Positions 38,401 through 47,347 of a DNA stretch of 64,000 bases are shown one piece after another. This stretch comes from Asticcacaulis excentricus CB 48 (lineage in GTDB: Bacteria; Pseudomonadota; Alphaproteobacteria; Caulobacterales; Caulobacteraceae), in NCBI RefSeq assembly GCF_000175215.2, contig NC_014816.1, forward strand, positions 555,001 through 619,000, given 5' to 3'. A model generated the notes under the pieces. That model made no database searches and had not been told where the DNA came from. It was given only the letters and a program-made list of their open reading frames with translations. The position numbers and the translations under genes are program-made. Within the stretch, counting starts at the first letter, position 1. Each line of letters starts with the position of its first letter.

Positions 38401-40271
38401 GTCACGGCGATGTCGCCGTGACCACCCGATTCTGGGTCAATCTGTACTTAGGCATTGCGGACTACTGGCTGGGCCGGGTTGATTCTTCGGTGGCCAGGCT
38501 GGCAGAGGCTTCGGGTCTGACCTCTTATCTGCTGGCGCATATCGACACCGCATGGTGCGATTTCTTTCTCGCCCTCGCGCTAGCCGCTCAGGCCGAAGAC
38601 GAGATCAGCCGTCCGCAGGCGCTGCAAAAGATCGCGCCACTGAGGGACAAGTTTGCACAGTGGGTTAACCTTAACCCGCTCACCTTTGAGAACAAACTGT
38701 TACTGATCGACGCAGAAATCGCCCGCCTTTTGGGGCAGGACCTGCGGGCTCTGTCTCTTTATGAGCATGCCGCTTCTGCGGCTGAAAAAGCTGGTTTTAT
38801 TCACGAGCAGGCGCTGGCTCATGAGCGGGCAGGGCGGCACCTGTTTATGGCGGGCACTCGATCTACGGCGGCGCATCACACAGATATCGCTGCGGATCTT
38901 TATGCCCAGTGGGGGGCGGCCGCCAAGACGGAGCAGCTTGCCCAGGAGTTCGGGGCCTCTGTGCGCCGGGAAGACCGCCCACTAGCGACGGATGATGATC
39001 TTGATATGTCGCTGGCCTTACGCACATCGCAAGCCCTTTCCGAAGAAATACTGCTTGATAATCTCGTCCGCTCGTTAATGCGCGACATGATCGTCCATGC
39101 CGGCGCCGATTTTGGCACATTAATCATGATGCGCGCTGGAATGCCCGTCGTAGAGGCCAGTGGCACGATTACGGATGGCAAACTCAGCGTAAAGCGCGAG
39201 ATGGAGCACGATAGTGCGCCTGTCGTTCCGGCGACCATCCTCAATACCGTCAAGGCGACCCGCAAGGCGTTTCTGCTAGCGGATGCGCGCACCGATTTTC
39301 AGGGTCTGCATGGCTCCGTGACGGGGGCGCGCTCCATTCTCTGCGTGCCCATTGTCCGACGCGGCGATCTGACCGGCGTCGTCTATCTCGAAAACAATCT
39401 AGCGGGCGGTGTTTTTGCCCCGGCGCGGATTTCCATGATCGAATTGCTGGCATCGCAGGCGGCCATTTCCCTCGAAAACGCAACGCTTTATTCCGAGCTT
39501 GTGCAGGAGAACGAGCGACGGGCGCGAAGTGAGGCCGCTCTGCTAACGGCGCGTGCCGAGCTGGCGCGAACCTCACAACTGACCACTCTGGGCGGGCTGG
39601 CCGCCTCCATCGCGCACGAAATCAATCAGCCTTTGTCGGCAATAGCCAGCCACGCCGATGCCAGCCGCCGCTGGCTGGAGCGGCCTAGGCCGGACCTGCC
39701 CAATGCCCTGAAAGGCGTTGAAAGTATCCGGGCGGGTGTGGACCGTGTCACCAAGATCATTCAGGCGCTGCGATCCATCGCGCGTCAGGTACCGCAGACG
39801 TTCGAAGAAATGGCGGTGGATCCGATGATCCGGCACGTCCTGCATCTGACTGAGGCAGAGGCGGTGATGTCCGAAATCAGCGTCACAACGCGTCTGGGTT
39901 CCGAGCAATACCGGGTGATGGGCGATCGGACGCAACTGGAGCAGGTGATGCTGAACCTGATCACAAATGCGGTGGATGCTATGGTCAAATTGCCGGCAAA
40001 TCGCCGCAAGCTTGAGATCGAATCCTTTGTTGAAGAGGCTCAGGTGACGGTTGCCGTGCGCGATAACGGACCGGGTATTCCTGCGGCGGTGTCTGAAGCC
40101 TTGTTCGATCCGCTGGTGACGACCAAGGTTTCGGGCATGGGCATGGGGCTCGCCATCTGCAAATCCATCATCGAAGCCCATCGGGGCGTCCTTTCGGTGG
40201 AAAGCCGCGAGACGGGGGCGGCTTTCAGCTTTTCCATTCCCGTGGCGTCAAACCGGCCTAACGGCCATTGA
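35496..40271 (+). CDS. Pseudokinase-AAA-TPR-GAF-histidine kinase sensor
   Basis: 1591 residues, cytoplasmic. Residues about 70-180 match the C-lobe of a Ser/Thr kinase (YTAPERLNGS..SDLYALGMLFYQILTERRPF). A large ATPase domain follows with Walker A SGPGGIGKTS (about 229) and Walker B LVLFFDDLQWAD (about 352). A helical-repeat region (about 600-1150) leads to a GAF domain (about 1170-1330). A HisKA domain (SIAHEINQPLSAI, about 1373) and a HATPase domain with N box NLITNAVDAM and G boxes DNGPGIP, GMGMGLA complete it. Relatives have a whole kinase of about 1700-1850 residues in total. Here the glycine-rich N-lobe, the VAIK lysine and the HRD/DFG motifs are absent, so the kinase part is a pseudokinase. 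It probably phosphorylates the flanking receivers. Confidence 0.9.
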   Translation: MTRGIGNSPEVHVRPTGTGPLSLAAFLDVAVGATQSLTQSHLKGEAMGMAGIAGLIPAGRLDPQWLLGEDYVYTAPERLNGSAVNQDTPSSDLYALGMLFYQILTERRPFDAVGRAEWRHAHLAIEPRPPSAFIASLPPLIDAIVLRLLNKDPADRYLSAEALCVDLAACASALNSKGGLPWFEPGASEAPFRFDNTDGLLEHSEQVRQIDAVIGRVSRDGEHAMAFVSGPGGIGKTSLVHYTIKAAGAASAAGKSDKLQRDKPYDSVAQVLRTLFNRLLSAGEDEIEGARTHLLQQLEGHGRAIVDLVPEAEAVLGPTLPLAEVSAQTALSRTQNAICQTLEFFAASARPLVLFFDDLQWADDLTLGAIGAVISRAPKHLCLIGAYRDGDEITAELARLIELARSGQSPFTELVVSPLSLEDTRRALHASLPGNVPQMDAIGDMIHRRTSGNPFFINQFLRTLLETGAIRFDPLSESWSWQPDGSQGTSAPRDLASFMAEKLAGLPPETQHLLRHMACVGRTVNTDLLCALMAIEPTTLRRQIRPLIDSGLLVEERADYAFVHDRVFEAAYGLSTDLQRSEVHARIADLLLAQPTRPTDDGLFDIANHIERANPEALSLDQKLIFAQALHDAATAVRQSGGIVQAKRYLSAAMRLISETWWRASHTLTFDIHVAYAEILLADAQTQAAAEVITLLLQHAQSGIEEAAARRFQAHYLTLQSDYDAAIDVALIGLKSLGISLERYPSAETIDRAYVRVQQALGGRPVASLSELTPMSDPQMQSAMALLSTLISSIFTTDGLRFVHLATIVELSIRHGVTPESAYGLGWYGPMIAAMYGAYEDGYTYSQVALELVEKHGYDAQRTSALTAVDQICVWKQPMSYALTQVYESISAADKAGDAGMICYARNHLISDLLVMGVPLWRVAEDLTPSLALTQKFGYRDIELLLKGQQHLVHSLMTTGHDVAPDLASHGDVAVTTRFWVNLYLGIADYWLGRVDSSVARLAEASGLTSYLLAHIDTAWCDFFLALALAAQAEDEISRPQALQKIAPLRDKFAQWVNLNPLTFENKLLLIDAEIARLLGQDLRALSLYEHAASAAEKAGFIHEQALAHERAGRHLFMAGTRSTAAHHTDIAADLYAQWGAAAKTEQLAQEFGASVRREDRPLATDDDLDMSLALRTSQALSEEILLDNLVRSLMRDMIVHAGADFGTLIMMRAGMPVVEASGTITDGKLSVKREMEHDSAPVVPATILNTVKATRKAFLLADARTDFQGLHGSVTGARSILCVPIVRRGDLTGVVYLENNLAGGVFAPARISMIELLASQAAISLENATLYSELVQENERRARSEAALLTARAELARTSQLTTLGGLAASIAHEINQPLSAIASHADASRRWLERPRPDLPNALKGVESIRAGVDRVTKIIQALRSIARQVPQTFEEMAVDPMIRHVLHLTEAEAVMSEISVTTRLGSEQYRVMGDRTQLEQVMLNLITNAVDAMVKLPANRRKLEIESFVEEAQVTVAVRDNGPGIPAAVSEALFDPLVTTKVSGMGMGLAICKSIIEAHRGVLSVESRETGAAFSFSIPVASNRPNGH

Positions 40272-40346
40272 CGCGCGGAGACTATCAGGGGCAATCGGGG
40301 TATCACTATGTTGGCAACATCAAGAGCCGTGAGAAGGAAGCCTGAC

Positions 40347-40967
40347 ATGCAGGGTTCAGGTGCACCGGTGATCATCATCGTTGATGACGATCCTATGGTT
40401 CGTAATGCCATAGATGATCTGTTTCGTTCGATGGGCTATAGGACGCGCAGTTTCGAAAGCGCGCAGGACGTGCTCGAACTGGATCTGGCTGACGAGTTGG
40501 CCTGTATCATCACCGATGTCCGCATGCCGAGAATTGGCGGCCTAGAGTTTCAGAAGCTTCTGGCCGAGCGGAGAGATTTTACGCCCGTCATCTTTATTAC
40601 TGGCTACGGTGATATCCCGATGACGGTCCATGCCATGAAGGCGGGCGCTGTTGACTTTCTCGCCAAACCTTTCCGGGATCAGGACCTTCTGGAGGCTGTC
40701 AATTCAGCGTTGGAACTGGCGCGGGAACGGCGGTTCAGTTCCGAGGAGCGCAGTGCCGCTCAGCGCCTTTATGACACACTGACGCCACGTGAACGCGAAG
40801 TCATGGACGGGGTGGTCAGAGGGTTATTGAACAAGCAAATTGCCGGGGAACTGGCTATCGCTGAGATCACCGTAAAATTGCATCGCGCCAGCCTGATGCG
40901 TAAAATGGGCGTTCGCACCGTACCCGAGTTGATTAAATATCACGATTTGGTCTCCCGTGAGAATTAG
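40347..40967 (+). CDS. FixJ/NarL-type response regulator
   Basis: 206 residues from the ATG with ribosome site aaggaag. The REC domain (IIIVDDDPMVRN, phospho-Asp in CIITDVRMPR, VIFITGYGDIPMTVHAMKAGAVDFLAKPF) is of the FixJ subtype. The LuxR-type HTH (LTPREREVMDGVVRGLLNKQIAGELAIAEITVKLHR) occupies about 145-205. It is the likely DNA-binding output of the hybrid kinase directly upstream and may control the divergent hydrolase operon. The IS256-family copy inserted 27 bases after its stop. Confidence 0.93.
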   Translation: MQGSGAPVIIIVDDDPMVRNAIDDLFRSMGYRTRSFESAQDVLELDLADELACIITDVRMPRIGGLEFQKLLAERRDFTPVIFITGYGDIPMTVHAMKAGAVDFLAKPFRDQDLLEAVNSALELARERRFSSEERSAAQRLYDTLTPREREVMDGVVRGLLNKQIAGELAIAEITVKLHRASLMRKMGVRTVPELIKYHDLVSREN

Positions 40968-40993
40968 GGCTCGATTAGCGTAAAGGCAAAAAG

Positions 40994-42424
40994 GGTCGTG
41001 TCCCACCGGGTGGTGTAATTGGGTAAGAGCGAAGCGCTAGGCTCGCGGCCCCATTCAAGGGCCAGGCGAGCCTGAAGCGTCGCGGGTTGGCCATCAGTGA
41101 TTTTCGGATATGGTTTGGGTTCCTACACTCATTCCAGAGACGAAAGAACCACCGATGACCAAAGAGATGATGGCCCTGAAAGGGCTTGTTGAAAAGACCT
41201 CCGACAGCGATTTGTTGCGTGAGATGATAGGTTTTGCCGCCGAGCGCCTGATGGCAATGGAGGTCGGCGCTGTGACCGGCGCGGCTTACCACGAGAAGAG
41301 CGGCGAACGTATGGTCCAGCGCAACGGCTATCGCGATCGGGATTGGGAAACACGCGCCGGCACGGTCGAACTGCGTATTCCGAAACTTCGCAAAGGCAGT
41401 TATTTCCCGAGCTTTCTGGAGCCACGGCGCATGGCCGAGAAGGCACTGACTGCCGTTATCCAGGAAGCTTACGTTCAGGGCATCTCGACGCGGTCTATCG
41501 ACGACCTGGTCAAGGCCATGGGCATGAGCGGCATCTCGAAAAGCCAGGTCAGCCGCCTTTGTGAGGAAATCGATGAGCGCGTGAAGGCGTTTCTCGATCG
41601 TCCGATCGAGGGGGAATGGCCTTATATCTGGATCGATGCCACCTACCTGAAAGTTCGCCGTGGGGCCCGGACTGTCTCCGTCGCCGTCATCATCGCTGTG
41701 GGCGTCAATACCGACGGCCGCCGGGAGGTTCTTGGCATGGAGGTCGGCACGTCAGAAGCTGAACCGATCTGGGCAGAGTTCTTACGCAACCTGACCCGTC
41801 GTGGTCTGCGCGGCGTCAAGCTGGTCGTCTCCGATGCACATATCGGGATCAAAGGCGCGGTATCGAAGGTTTTGAACGCCACCTGGCAGCGGTGCAGCGT
41901 ACACTTCATGCGCAATGTCTGCGCCCATGCAGGCAAGAGTGGCCGCCGGGTCGTCTCGGCCTTCATCGGTACCGCCTTCGCTCAGGAAACGCCTGAAGCC
42001 GCCAGCGCACAATGGCGAAACGTCGCCGATCAGCTCAGGCCCAAAATGCCAAAGCTGGCAACGATCATGGACGAGGCTGAGCATGACGTCCTGGCCTACA
42101 TGACCTTCCCAAAGGAGCACCGCATCAAGCTTCACAGCACAAACCCGATTGAGCGTCTCAATGGCGAAATCAAGCGCCGTTGCGATGTCGTGGGCATCTT
42201 CCCGAACGATGATGCCATTATACGCCTCGTTGGGGCTATCCTGCTGGAGCAGAACGACGAGTGGACGGTTCAACGCGGCCGCTACATCACCCTTGAAACC
42301 ATCGCACAACTCAGCGATGATCCCGTTCTCAGCATGCCAGCCGTGGCAAGCTGACGAAAATCCGGACCCGTCCGGAAACCACTGATGCCTAGCGCTCAGT
42401 TACACCACGTCACGGGACACGATC
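40994..42424 (+). mobile_element. IS256-family insertion sequence, complete copy (plus orientation)
   Basis: 1431 bp, same ends as the copy at 21736-23166 but inverted relative to it. It is flanked by the perfect 8-bp duplication gcaaaaag at 40986-40993 and 42425-42432. Since its target duplication differs from that of the other copy, each arrived by a separate transposition. Confidence 0.96.
41155..42354 (+). CDS. IS256-family (Mutator-type) transposase
   Basis: 399 residues, intact. Same DDE residues as the copy at 21806-23005, from which it differs at 41269 (G, giving Ala in MEVGAVTGAA, versus Thr). The ATG 41155 (MTKEMMALKGL) is taken as start. An in-frame ATG at 41110 would add 15 residues that look like non-coding IS sequence. 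Confidence 0.95.
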   Translation: MTKEMMALKGLVEKTSDSDLLREMIGFAAERLMAMEVGAVTGAAYHEKSGERMVQRNGYRDRDWETRAGTVELRIPKLRKGSYFPSFLEPRRMAEKALTAVIQEAYVQGISTRSIDDLVKAMGMSGISKSQVSRLCEEIDERVKAFLDRPIEGEWPYIWIDATYLKVRRGARTVSVAVIIAVGVNTDGRREVLGMEVGTSEAEPIWAEFLRNLTRRGLRGVKLVVSDAHIGIKGAVSKVLNATWQRCSVHFMRNVCAHAGKSGRRVVSAFIGTAFAQETPEAASAQWRNVADQLRPKMPKLATIMDEAEHDVLAYMTFPKEHRIKLHSTNPIERLNGEIKRRCDVVGIFPNDDAIIRLVGAILLEQNDEWTVQRGRYITLETIAQLSDDPVLSMPAVAS

Positions 42425-42432
42425 GCAAAAAG

Positions 42433-42805
42433 CATTCCTATGGAATCGCCGGGGAACTACACACCCACCGTTCACTTCCGAAATGGTCACTTCGGGGGTG
42501 ATTTTGAACTGTCACCTCATCAGTTTTATTTCCGCCTCGGGCGCGATCCGGCAGTATGAACTCGGCATCGCTTGCATTTAAAAAAATCGCTTATCAATGG
42601 ATGGCCCGGCCATTTCCTCGGATTGCACCCAATCAGTCGAGAATCTAGTTTCGGCAGACACTTACACTCATGTAATTTGACCCTGAGCGAGCTTTCCGGA
42701 TAGTTGTGTACTGGTCAAATCGATAAGTAAGGTTGAGGTGGTTGTCGACAATCCCTTTAAACCTGACGACGGTTCGCCGACGCCTTTCCAGCCGAAAGAG
42801 AACGC
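42433..42805. other. Intergenic region upstream of serine hydrolase
   Basis: About 370 bp without a gene. The segment gttcacttccgaaatgg-tcacttcgggggtg contains repeated TCACTT words that could be a decayed IS end. A small dyad ttaca-ctca-tgtaa is at 42662-42675. The hydrolase start has a Shine-Dalgarno-like aaagaga. Confidence 0.4.
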
Positions 42806-44287
42806 ATGCGCCACTCAATATTCGCCAAGGCGATCGTCCTCGCCCTTGCTTTGGCGTGTGGTCGCACGCCCGTCGCCGCTCAGACTGAGCCGACGACCGT
42901 AATCGCACAATCTTCGGCCTCTGAACTTCCGCCGCTGAGCGAGTTCGTTGGGACCTATACCTACCAGGGCGGCACTATGGAGATCGCTGCGCCTCCCGAC
43001 GGATTGTACGCAGTGATCGACGGCGGCAAATATCCCCTGCGTCGCAAGTCAGCGGATGTTTTCATCAACGGGGGCGGAGCAGATGTCACCTTCCACCGCG
43101 GCCCCGATGGGGTGGTCAACTCCGTCGAAGACAATTCTGGCCGGTATCCGCGTCTGTCTGCCCGCATCACGTCCTTGACTGAAGCCGGTTTCCTGCCTCG
43201 TCCGGCGGGTTCGCCACCCTACCGCTATAAGGTGCCACGCAACCTACGAGACGGCATCTCCGTGGGCGATGTCGCCAAATCCGATCTAGGCGCTGAGGCT
43301 GCCAATCGTATTGTAGCCGGCGTCCTCGACAAGACATGGCCTGACGTTGACGGAGTTCTCATCTTTCAGGGCGGCAAGCTCGTGCTGGAGGAGTACTTCT
43401 ACGGCTATGACCGCAATACGCCGCACCAGATGCGTTCGGCGACCAAGTCGGTTGTCGGGGCCGTTGTGGGCGCGGCGGTCGCTAACGGTGCAATTACGCT
43501 TGATGAACCTGTTCTGCGGAGGCTCGGCTACGCGGACATTGCCAACCCCGATCCGCGTAAGTCCGTCATCAGCCTGCGCCACCTGCTCACCTTACAATCG
43601 GGCCTCGACTGCAACGACTATTCGGCGAGTTCTGCGGGGGGCGAGAGTAAACTCTACGGTACTGCGGACTGGACCCGTGTGATGGTTGACCTGAAAATGG
43701 TCGAAGCGCCCGGTACGGTGGGCCACTACTGTACGGGTGCGACCTTCCTCGCTGGTCGCGCCGTCGAGAAGGCGACGGGTCACACCCTGCCTGATTATGC
43801 CCAGGAACATCTGTTTGGGCCATTGGGCATCCGTCGGACCGACTGGACCTGGAATCACGACCTGACCAACGCAGATAAAACCTTTGGCATGATGTCCATG
43901 CGGCCACGCGATATGTTGAAGTTCGGTATGCTGTATGCGAATGAGGGGCGCTGGGGTAAGACGCAGGTCCTGCCCGCCGCGTGGGTGAAGGAGTCGTTGT
44001 CGTCTCTCAGCACCGTCGAGAATACGGCTTACGGCTACCTTTGGTGGCGGATGTGGTTACGCGTTGAAACGCCGGATGGTCCGCGTCGCGTCTATATGAG
44101 TGCCGCTCAAGGCAATGGTGGCCAGAAGATTTACATAGTTCCGGAACTCGACCTGATCGCCGTTTTCACCGGATCGCGTTACAACACTGGCGCAGCCGCC
44201 CCAAACAAGATTATGGCCAGTGTCGTGCTTCCCGCGTTGCTTAAGGTGCGCGGGATAAAAGGCGATATTGGCGCCCCGGTCCACTAA
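42806..44287 (+). CDS. Exported serine hydrolase, beta-lactamase family
   Basis: 493 residues with a Sec or lipoprotein-like signal (ALALACGRTPVAAQ; a Cys at residue 18). After a beta-rich domain of about 100 residues, a class C beta-lactamase-like domain holds SATK (Ser211-Lys214). The second motif reads YCT (HYCTGATFLAGR) rather than the usual Y-x-N, and GNGG may be the third motif. It is probably an esterase or peptidase, as in the EstB group. It is transcribed toward the TonB receptor that follows on the opposite strand. Confidence 0.85.
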   Translation: MRHSIFAKAIVLALALACGRTPVAAQTEPTTVIAQSSASELPPLSEFVGTYTYQGGTMEIAAPPDGLYAVIDGGKYPLRRKSADVFINGGGADVTFHRGPDGVVNSVEDNSGRYPRLSARITSLTEAGFLPRPAGSPPYRYKVPRNLRDGISVGDVAKSDLGAEAANRIVAGVLDKTWPDVDGVLIFQGGKLVLEEYFYGYDRNTPHQMRSATKSVVGAVVGAAVANGAITLDEPVLRRLGYADIANPDPRKSVISLRHLLTLQSGLDCNDYSASSAGGESKLYGTADWTRVMVDLKMVEAPGTVGHYCTGATFLAGRAVEKATGHTLPDYAQEHLFGPLGIRRTDWTWNHDLTNADKTFGMMSMRPRDMLKFGMLYANEGRWGKTQVLPAAWVKESLSSLSTVENTAYGYLWWRMWLRVETPDGPRRVYMSAAQGNGGQKIYIVPELDLIAVFTGSRYNTGAAAPNKIMASVVLPALLKVRGIKGDIGAPVH

Positions 44288-44384
44288 CGCCAGCTTGAGG
44301 CCCGAACCCTCTCTCATGTCTGATTTCGCGAATTTGCAGGTCGTCCCAATGGGCCGCAATCCGCGCTTTTCGGAGGTTCACGCG

Positions 44385-46544
44385 TCAGCGCGTAGCTCTG
44401 CTGATACCGAACGGATTGATTTGCAAACCGAACATGACATTGAGGCCGCCCAGATTAAATTCAGTGACAGTGTGACCGGCCTGGTTCTCAATAATGCTGC
44501 GCGATGTGGAGTGATCCTGAAGGCTAGCTGTCGCGGTCAGTTTCCCATTGATCCGGCGGCTGTAGCTTACGCTCCAGCGATGCGTCGGTTCTGTATAGCC
44601 CTGGCCCGTCAGTTGTTTGCCTGCCGTATTGAGCGAAACCTGCACCTGATCGTTAGGCGACATCCGGTAGCCGATGCGCACACCACCTGCCATCGTTTGC
44701 GCCTCAGTGATCGTTGTGAAAGTTGACGATCTCGGGGGACGACGCTCACGCTTGAATGTGGTTTGCAAATTGACATCCCACTTCGTCCCGATACGTCGAT
44801 TATACATTAGATCAAGGCCATTTTCCGAGCCAGAACCGCCGTTTTCCCGACGGCTCAGATAGAGGTTATCGTCGATGTAGGTGCTGCGTTCAACAAAGAC
44901 GTTTTCGGTCTTCTTGTAAAACCAGGTTGCTGTAAAAGTCAGGTTTTTGGGGCGGTTATTGTATTCGTAGCGCAGTTCACTGAGGTGCGTTTCTGAGGGT
45001 TGCAGATCCGGATTACCGGAACGGGCATTGCGGTCGTCCCAATAGATGATGAAGGGATTGAGGTCGCTCACATCAGGCCGTGTTATTCGGTGGCCGTAAT
45101 TATACCTCAGCTTAGACGTTTCGCTCAGCAGGTACTGTATCGCAAAGCTCGGATGTATGTGGCTGTAGGTTTGCCTGACAGAAACGTGGCTGGTCACCTG
45201 ATTGAGGGTCAGGTTCGTGGTTTCGACCCGCAGGCCGCTCAGCACTGTCCAGCGTAGGCCGAGGGCCTTCTGATAGGTAACGTACCCGTCAATCTGATCC
45301 TGATTAACTTCGTAGGCGTTGCTGCGTCGGGTATCCAGAGCGTGTGCGGCCGTGGTCAGGCTGATATCATATTCGGCATTACCGGTTCTCGCCGCCGTGG
45401 TGCTCAGTTCAAAGCCGGACGTGAAAACGCCACTCCAAAGCTGACGGCTGTAGTCAACGCTCATAGCCAGGGCACGCTGAGTGTTGTCACCGGATCGCAA
45501 AGTCCTTCGGTTTGGAGAGGCGGTTGAAAAGCTGTAGTCGGATACGGTGTCGCGGGATAGCGTGCTACGGTTCTTCCGCAGGTCGGCCTTCAAAGTTTCA
45601 CCTTCTGTGTCACCACGATGACTAAAACTCAGACGTACCGATCCTTGCTGACTTTCATTGCGGCGGTCGTCACGGCTCTGGTATTGGGTCGTGATCTTTC
45701 CGACAGGATCGCGTTCCTCAAAGGCGCTTAGCCCCGTAGACTCGAAATCGCTACGGTTCAGTGTCACCTCTAAACCCAGGGCATCAGTATCGCTAGGACT
45801 GAAGCCAGCAGCACCGATAAAACCATAGCTGTCGGTTGACTGAGGTAGGTCGCTCACGCCGCCAAAACGAAATGTACCTGTCGGAGTGTAACGTTCACGG
45901 TCTAGGCTAAATTCGGGCTGGCGCGTATCCCGGTTAAAGTTCAGGCTGCCGTTGACGTTTAACCGGCCTTTGGTTGCCCCGGCATTCACCCCCATACTGT
46001 AACGGCCCTCATTACCGGCCCCAAGCCGCATCCCTAAGATTGGGCGGAGCGTTCGGTTTTTCTTCATGACGATATTGATGATGCCGCCGCCGCCATCCGC
46101 GCTGAATTGTGCTGATGGCGTGGTCATGACCTCAATAGAGGCGATGGCATCGGCGGGCAGGGATTGTAAGGTAATCGCCCGAAAATTGCCCTGCATCAGG
46201 GCAGAGGGTTTACCATCGACCAGGATCTGTACCGCAGAATTGCCACGCAGGGTGACATTGCCTTCCGGATCGACGTTGACGCCGGGTGCTTTATTCAGGA
46301 CATCGACAGCATTTGAGTTGGGCATTGCCGGTTCGGTCTTGGGATCATAGACATCGCGGTCGATCTTCGTCGTAGGCTTCGCGGCAGTCACGGTTACGGT
46401 TGTAAGGTCACTGTCTGTCTTGGCTGTCTCTGGCTTCGGTTTCGGCTTTTCACGTGTCCCTTGTGCGGCAACCGGCCCGGCCATAGTCATAACCAAAGCC
46501 GTAGACGTCAGAAGCGCCATAAAGGGCGAATAGTGCCATTTCAT
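44385..46544 (-). CDS. TonB-dependent receptor, outer-membrane beta-barrel type
   Basis: 719 residues. Signal peptide about 1-27, then a basic KPKPKPETAK linker, a TonB box-like TTVTVTAAKP and a plug (NAVDVLNKAPGVNVDPEGNVTLRGNSAVQILVDGKPS; SAQFSADGGGGIINIVMKKN). The barrel region fits the CirA/outer-membrane-receptor-like family (PF14905) often used for peptides or siderophores. The C-terminus is GISRATR, not the usual terminal Phe, which is a little unusual for a barrel. It converges with the serine hydrolase gene. Confidence 0.9.
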   Translation of the reverse strand: MKWHYSPFMALLTSTALVMTMAGPVAAQGTREKPKPKPETAKTDSDLTTVTVTAAKPTTKIDRDVYDPKTEPAMPNSNAVDVLNKAPGVNVDPEGNVTLRGNSAVQILVDGKPSALMQGNFRAITLQSLPADAIASIEVMTTPSAQFSADGGGGIINIVMKKNRTLRPILGMRLGAGNEGRYSMGVNAGATKGRLNVNGSLNFNRDTRQPEFSLDRERYTPTGTFRFGGVSDLPQSTDSYGFIGAAGFSPSDTDALGLEVTLNRSDFESTGLSAFEERDPVGKITTQYQSRDDRRNESQQGSVRLSFSHRGDTEGETLKADLRKNRSTLSRDTVSDYSFSTASPNRRTLRSGDNTQRALAMSVDYSRQLWSGVFTSGFELSTTAARTGNAEYDISLTTAAHALDTRRSNAYEVNQDQIDGYVTYQKALGLRWTVLSGLRVETTNLTLNQVTSHVSVRQTYSHIHPSFAIQYLLSETSKLRYNYGHRITRPDVSDLNPFIIYWDDRNARSGNPDLQPSETHLSELRYEYNNRPKNLTFTATWFYKKTENVFVERSTYIDDNLYLSRRENGGSGSENGLDLMYNRRIGTKWDVNLQTTFKRERRPPRSSTFTTITEAQTMAGGVRIGYRMSPNDQVQVSLNTAGKQLTGQGYTEPTHRWSVSYSRRINGKLTATASLQDHSTSRSIIENQAGHTVTEFNLGGLNVMFGLQINPFGISRATR

Positions 46545-46771
46545 GTGAGGTTTCCTGTGAGATCATACGCGCACAACCTCAGCCTCTGACGCTGCACGCA
46601 GAGTTTCCGAAGATCGGCGGTTTTGTGGATTGGCTTAGGTCTTTAGAGGCGGATGACTTCAGATAAAAACATCATTCCGCCTGCGGCTTTGCAGTGGCCG
46701 CGCTGCTCTTGCGTAAAGCGGGGCCCGCTTTATGGAATTCCGTTCTCGTTGGGATTTGAGGCGATCTGATA
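46545..46771. other. Spacer with 19-bp palindrome
   Basis: No gene. At 46714-46732 TAAAGCGGG-g-CCCGCTTTA is a perfect 9-bp inverted repeat around one base, just downstream of the HAAS-domain gene stop. It has no T tract; it may be an operator of the TonB receptor gene or a rho-type end. Confidence 0.4.
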
Positions 46772-47347
46772 TTAAGCCGATTGTGAGCGGGCCCGCACAA
46801 TGGCAAATCCCGACAGACGCAGACACAGCCTGGCTAGGAATAGCGAAAGGATAATCCCGGCTATCGTGAGCACATACCACCAAGGGCCGAGCTGTTCGGT
46901 GGCGCCGAGGGCACTTGCCGGCAAATGACCTATGTAGTTGTTAGCGCCAGAATCTGTGAAATACCCAACCTTGTCGGGGCTGCCAATCTTATCAATCAGC
47001 CACAGCAGATTGATCAGGGTCAAGCCCCCAAAGGTGGCGGCGAAGGTCAGACCGAGAAAGGCAACGATGCTTCTGGCGGAATGGGTGACCAAGGCTTTGA
47101 TCATATGCAAACTATGGTTTGATGTGATGGCCCGCGATAACAAAAAGTCCTCTATGAATGGGCGCGCATAGTCCTTGACGGTGCCAAACCCATGCAGCGC
47201 CGAGCGGGCTGAAAGGCCGGCGGCCACCCGATCTTCGAGATGTGCGCGCGCTTCGTTGACGATGTCCCGACGGCTGGCTTCAGGAAGACCCGCCAGCGCG
47301 CGTTCAAGTTCGTTCAACCAGATGTGGATAGTGTTGGCGTCGTTCAT
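46772..47347 (-). CDS. HAAS-type membrane protein partner of PadR
   Basis: 191 residues. The N-terminal about 70 residues are helical (IHIWLNELERALAGLPEASRRDIVNEARAHLEDRV), like the HAAS signalling domain (DUF1700). Two membrane helices follow (about 90-115 and 155-175). HAAS proteins are usually encoded with PadR regulators and are thought to pass signals to them. The start overlaps the PadR stop by 4 bases. Confidence 0.75.
   Translation of the reverse strand: MNDANTIHIWLNELERALAGLPEASRRDIVNEARAHLEDRVAAGLSARSALHGFGTVKDYARPFIEDFLLSRAITSNHSLHMIKALVTHSARSIVAFLGLTFAATFGGLTLINLLWLIDKIGSPDKVGYFTDSGANNYIGHLPASALGATEQLGPWWYVLTIAGIILSLFLARLCLRLSGFAIVRARSQSA

Noticed and set aside
21736..42424. Composite transposon formed by the two IS256-family copies
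   Set aside because: Each copy has its own distinct 8-bp target duplication, so they inserted separately; a composite would share one outer pair.
42661..42676. CTTACA-ctca-TGTAAT upstream of the serine hydrolase, similar to the cluster's inverted repeat
   Set aside because: Spacer is four, not five, bases and the gene is not part of the cluster; likely chance.
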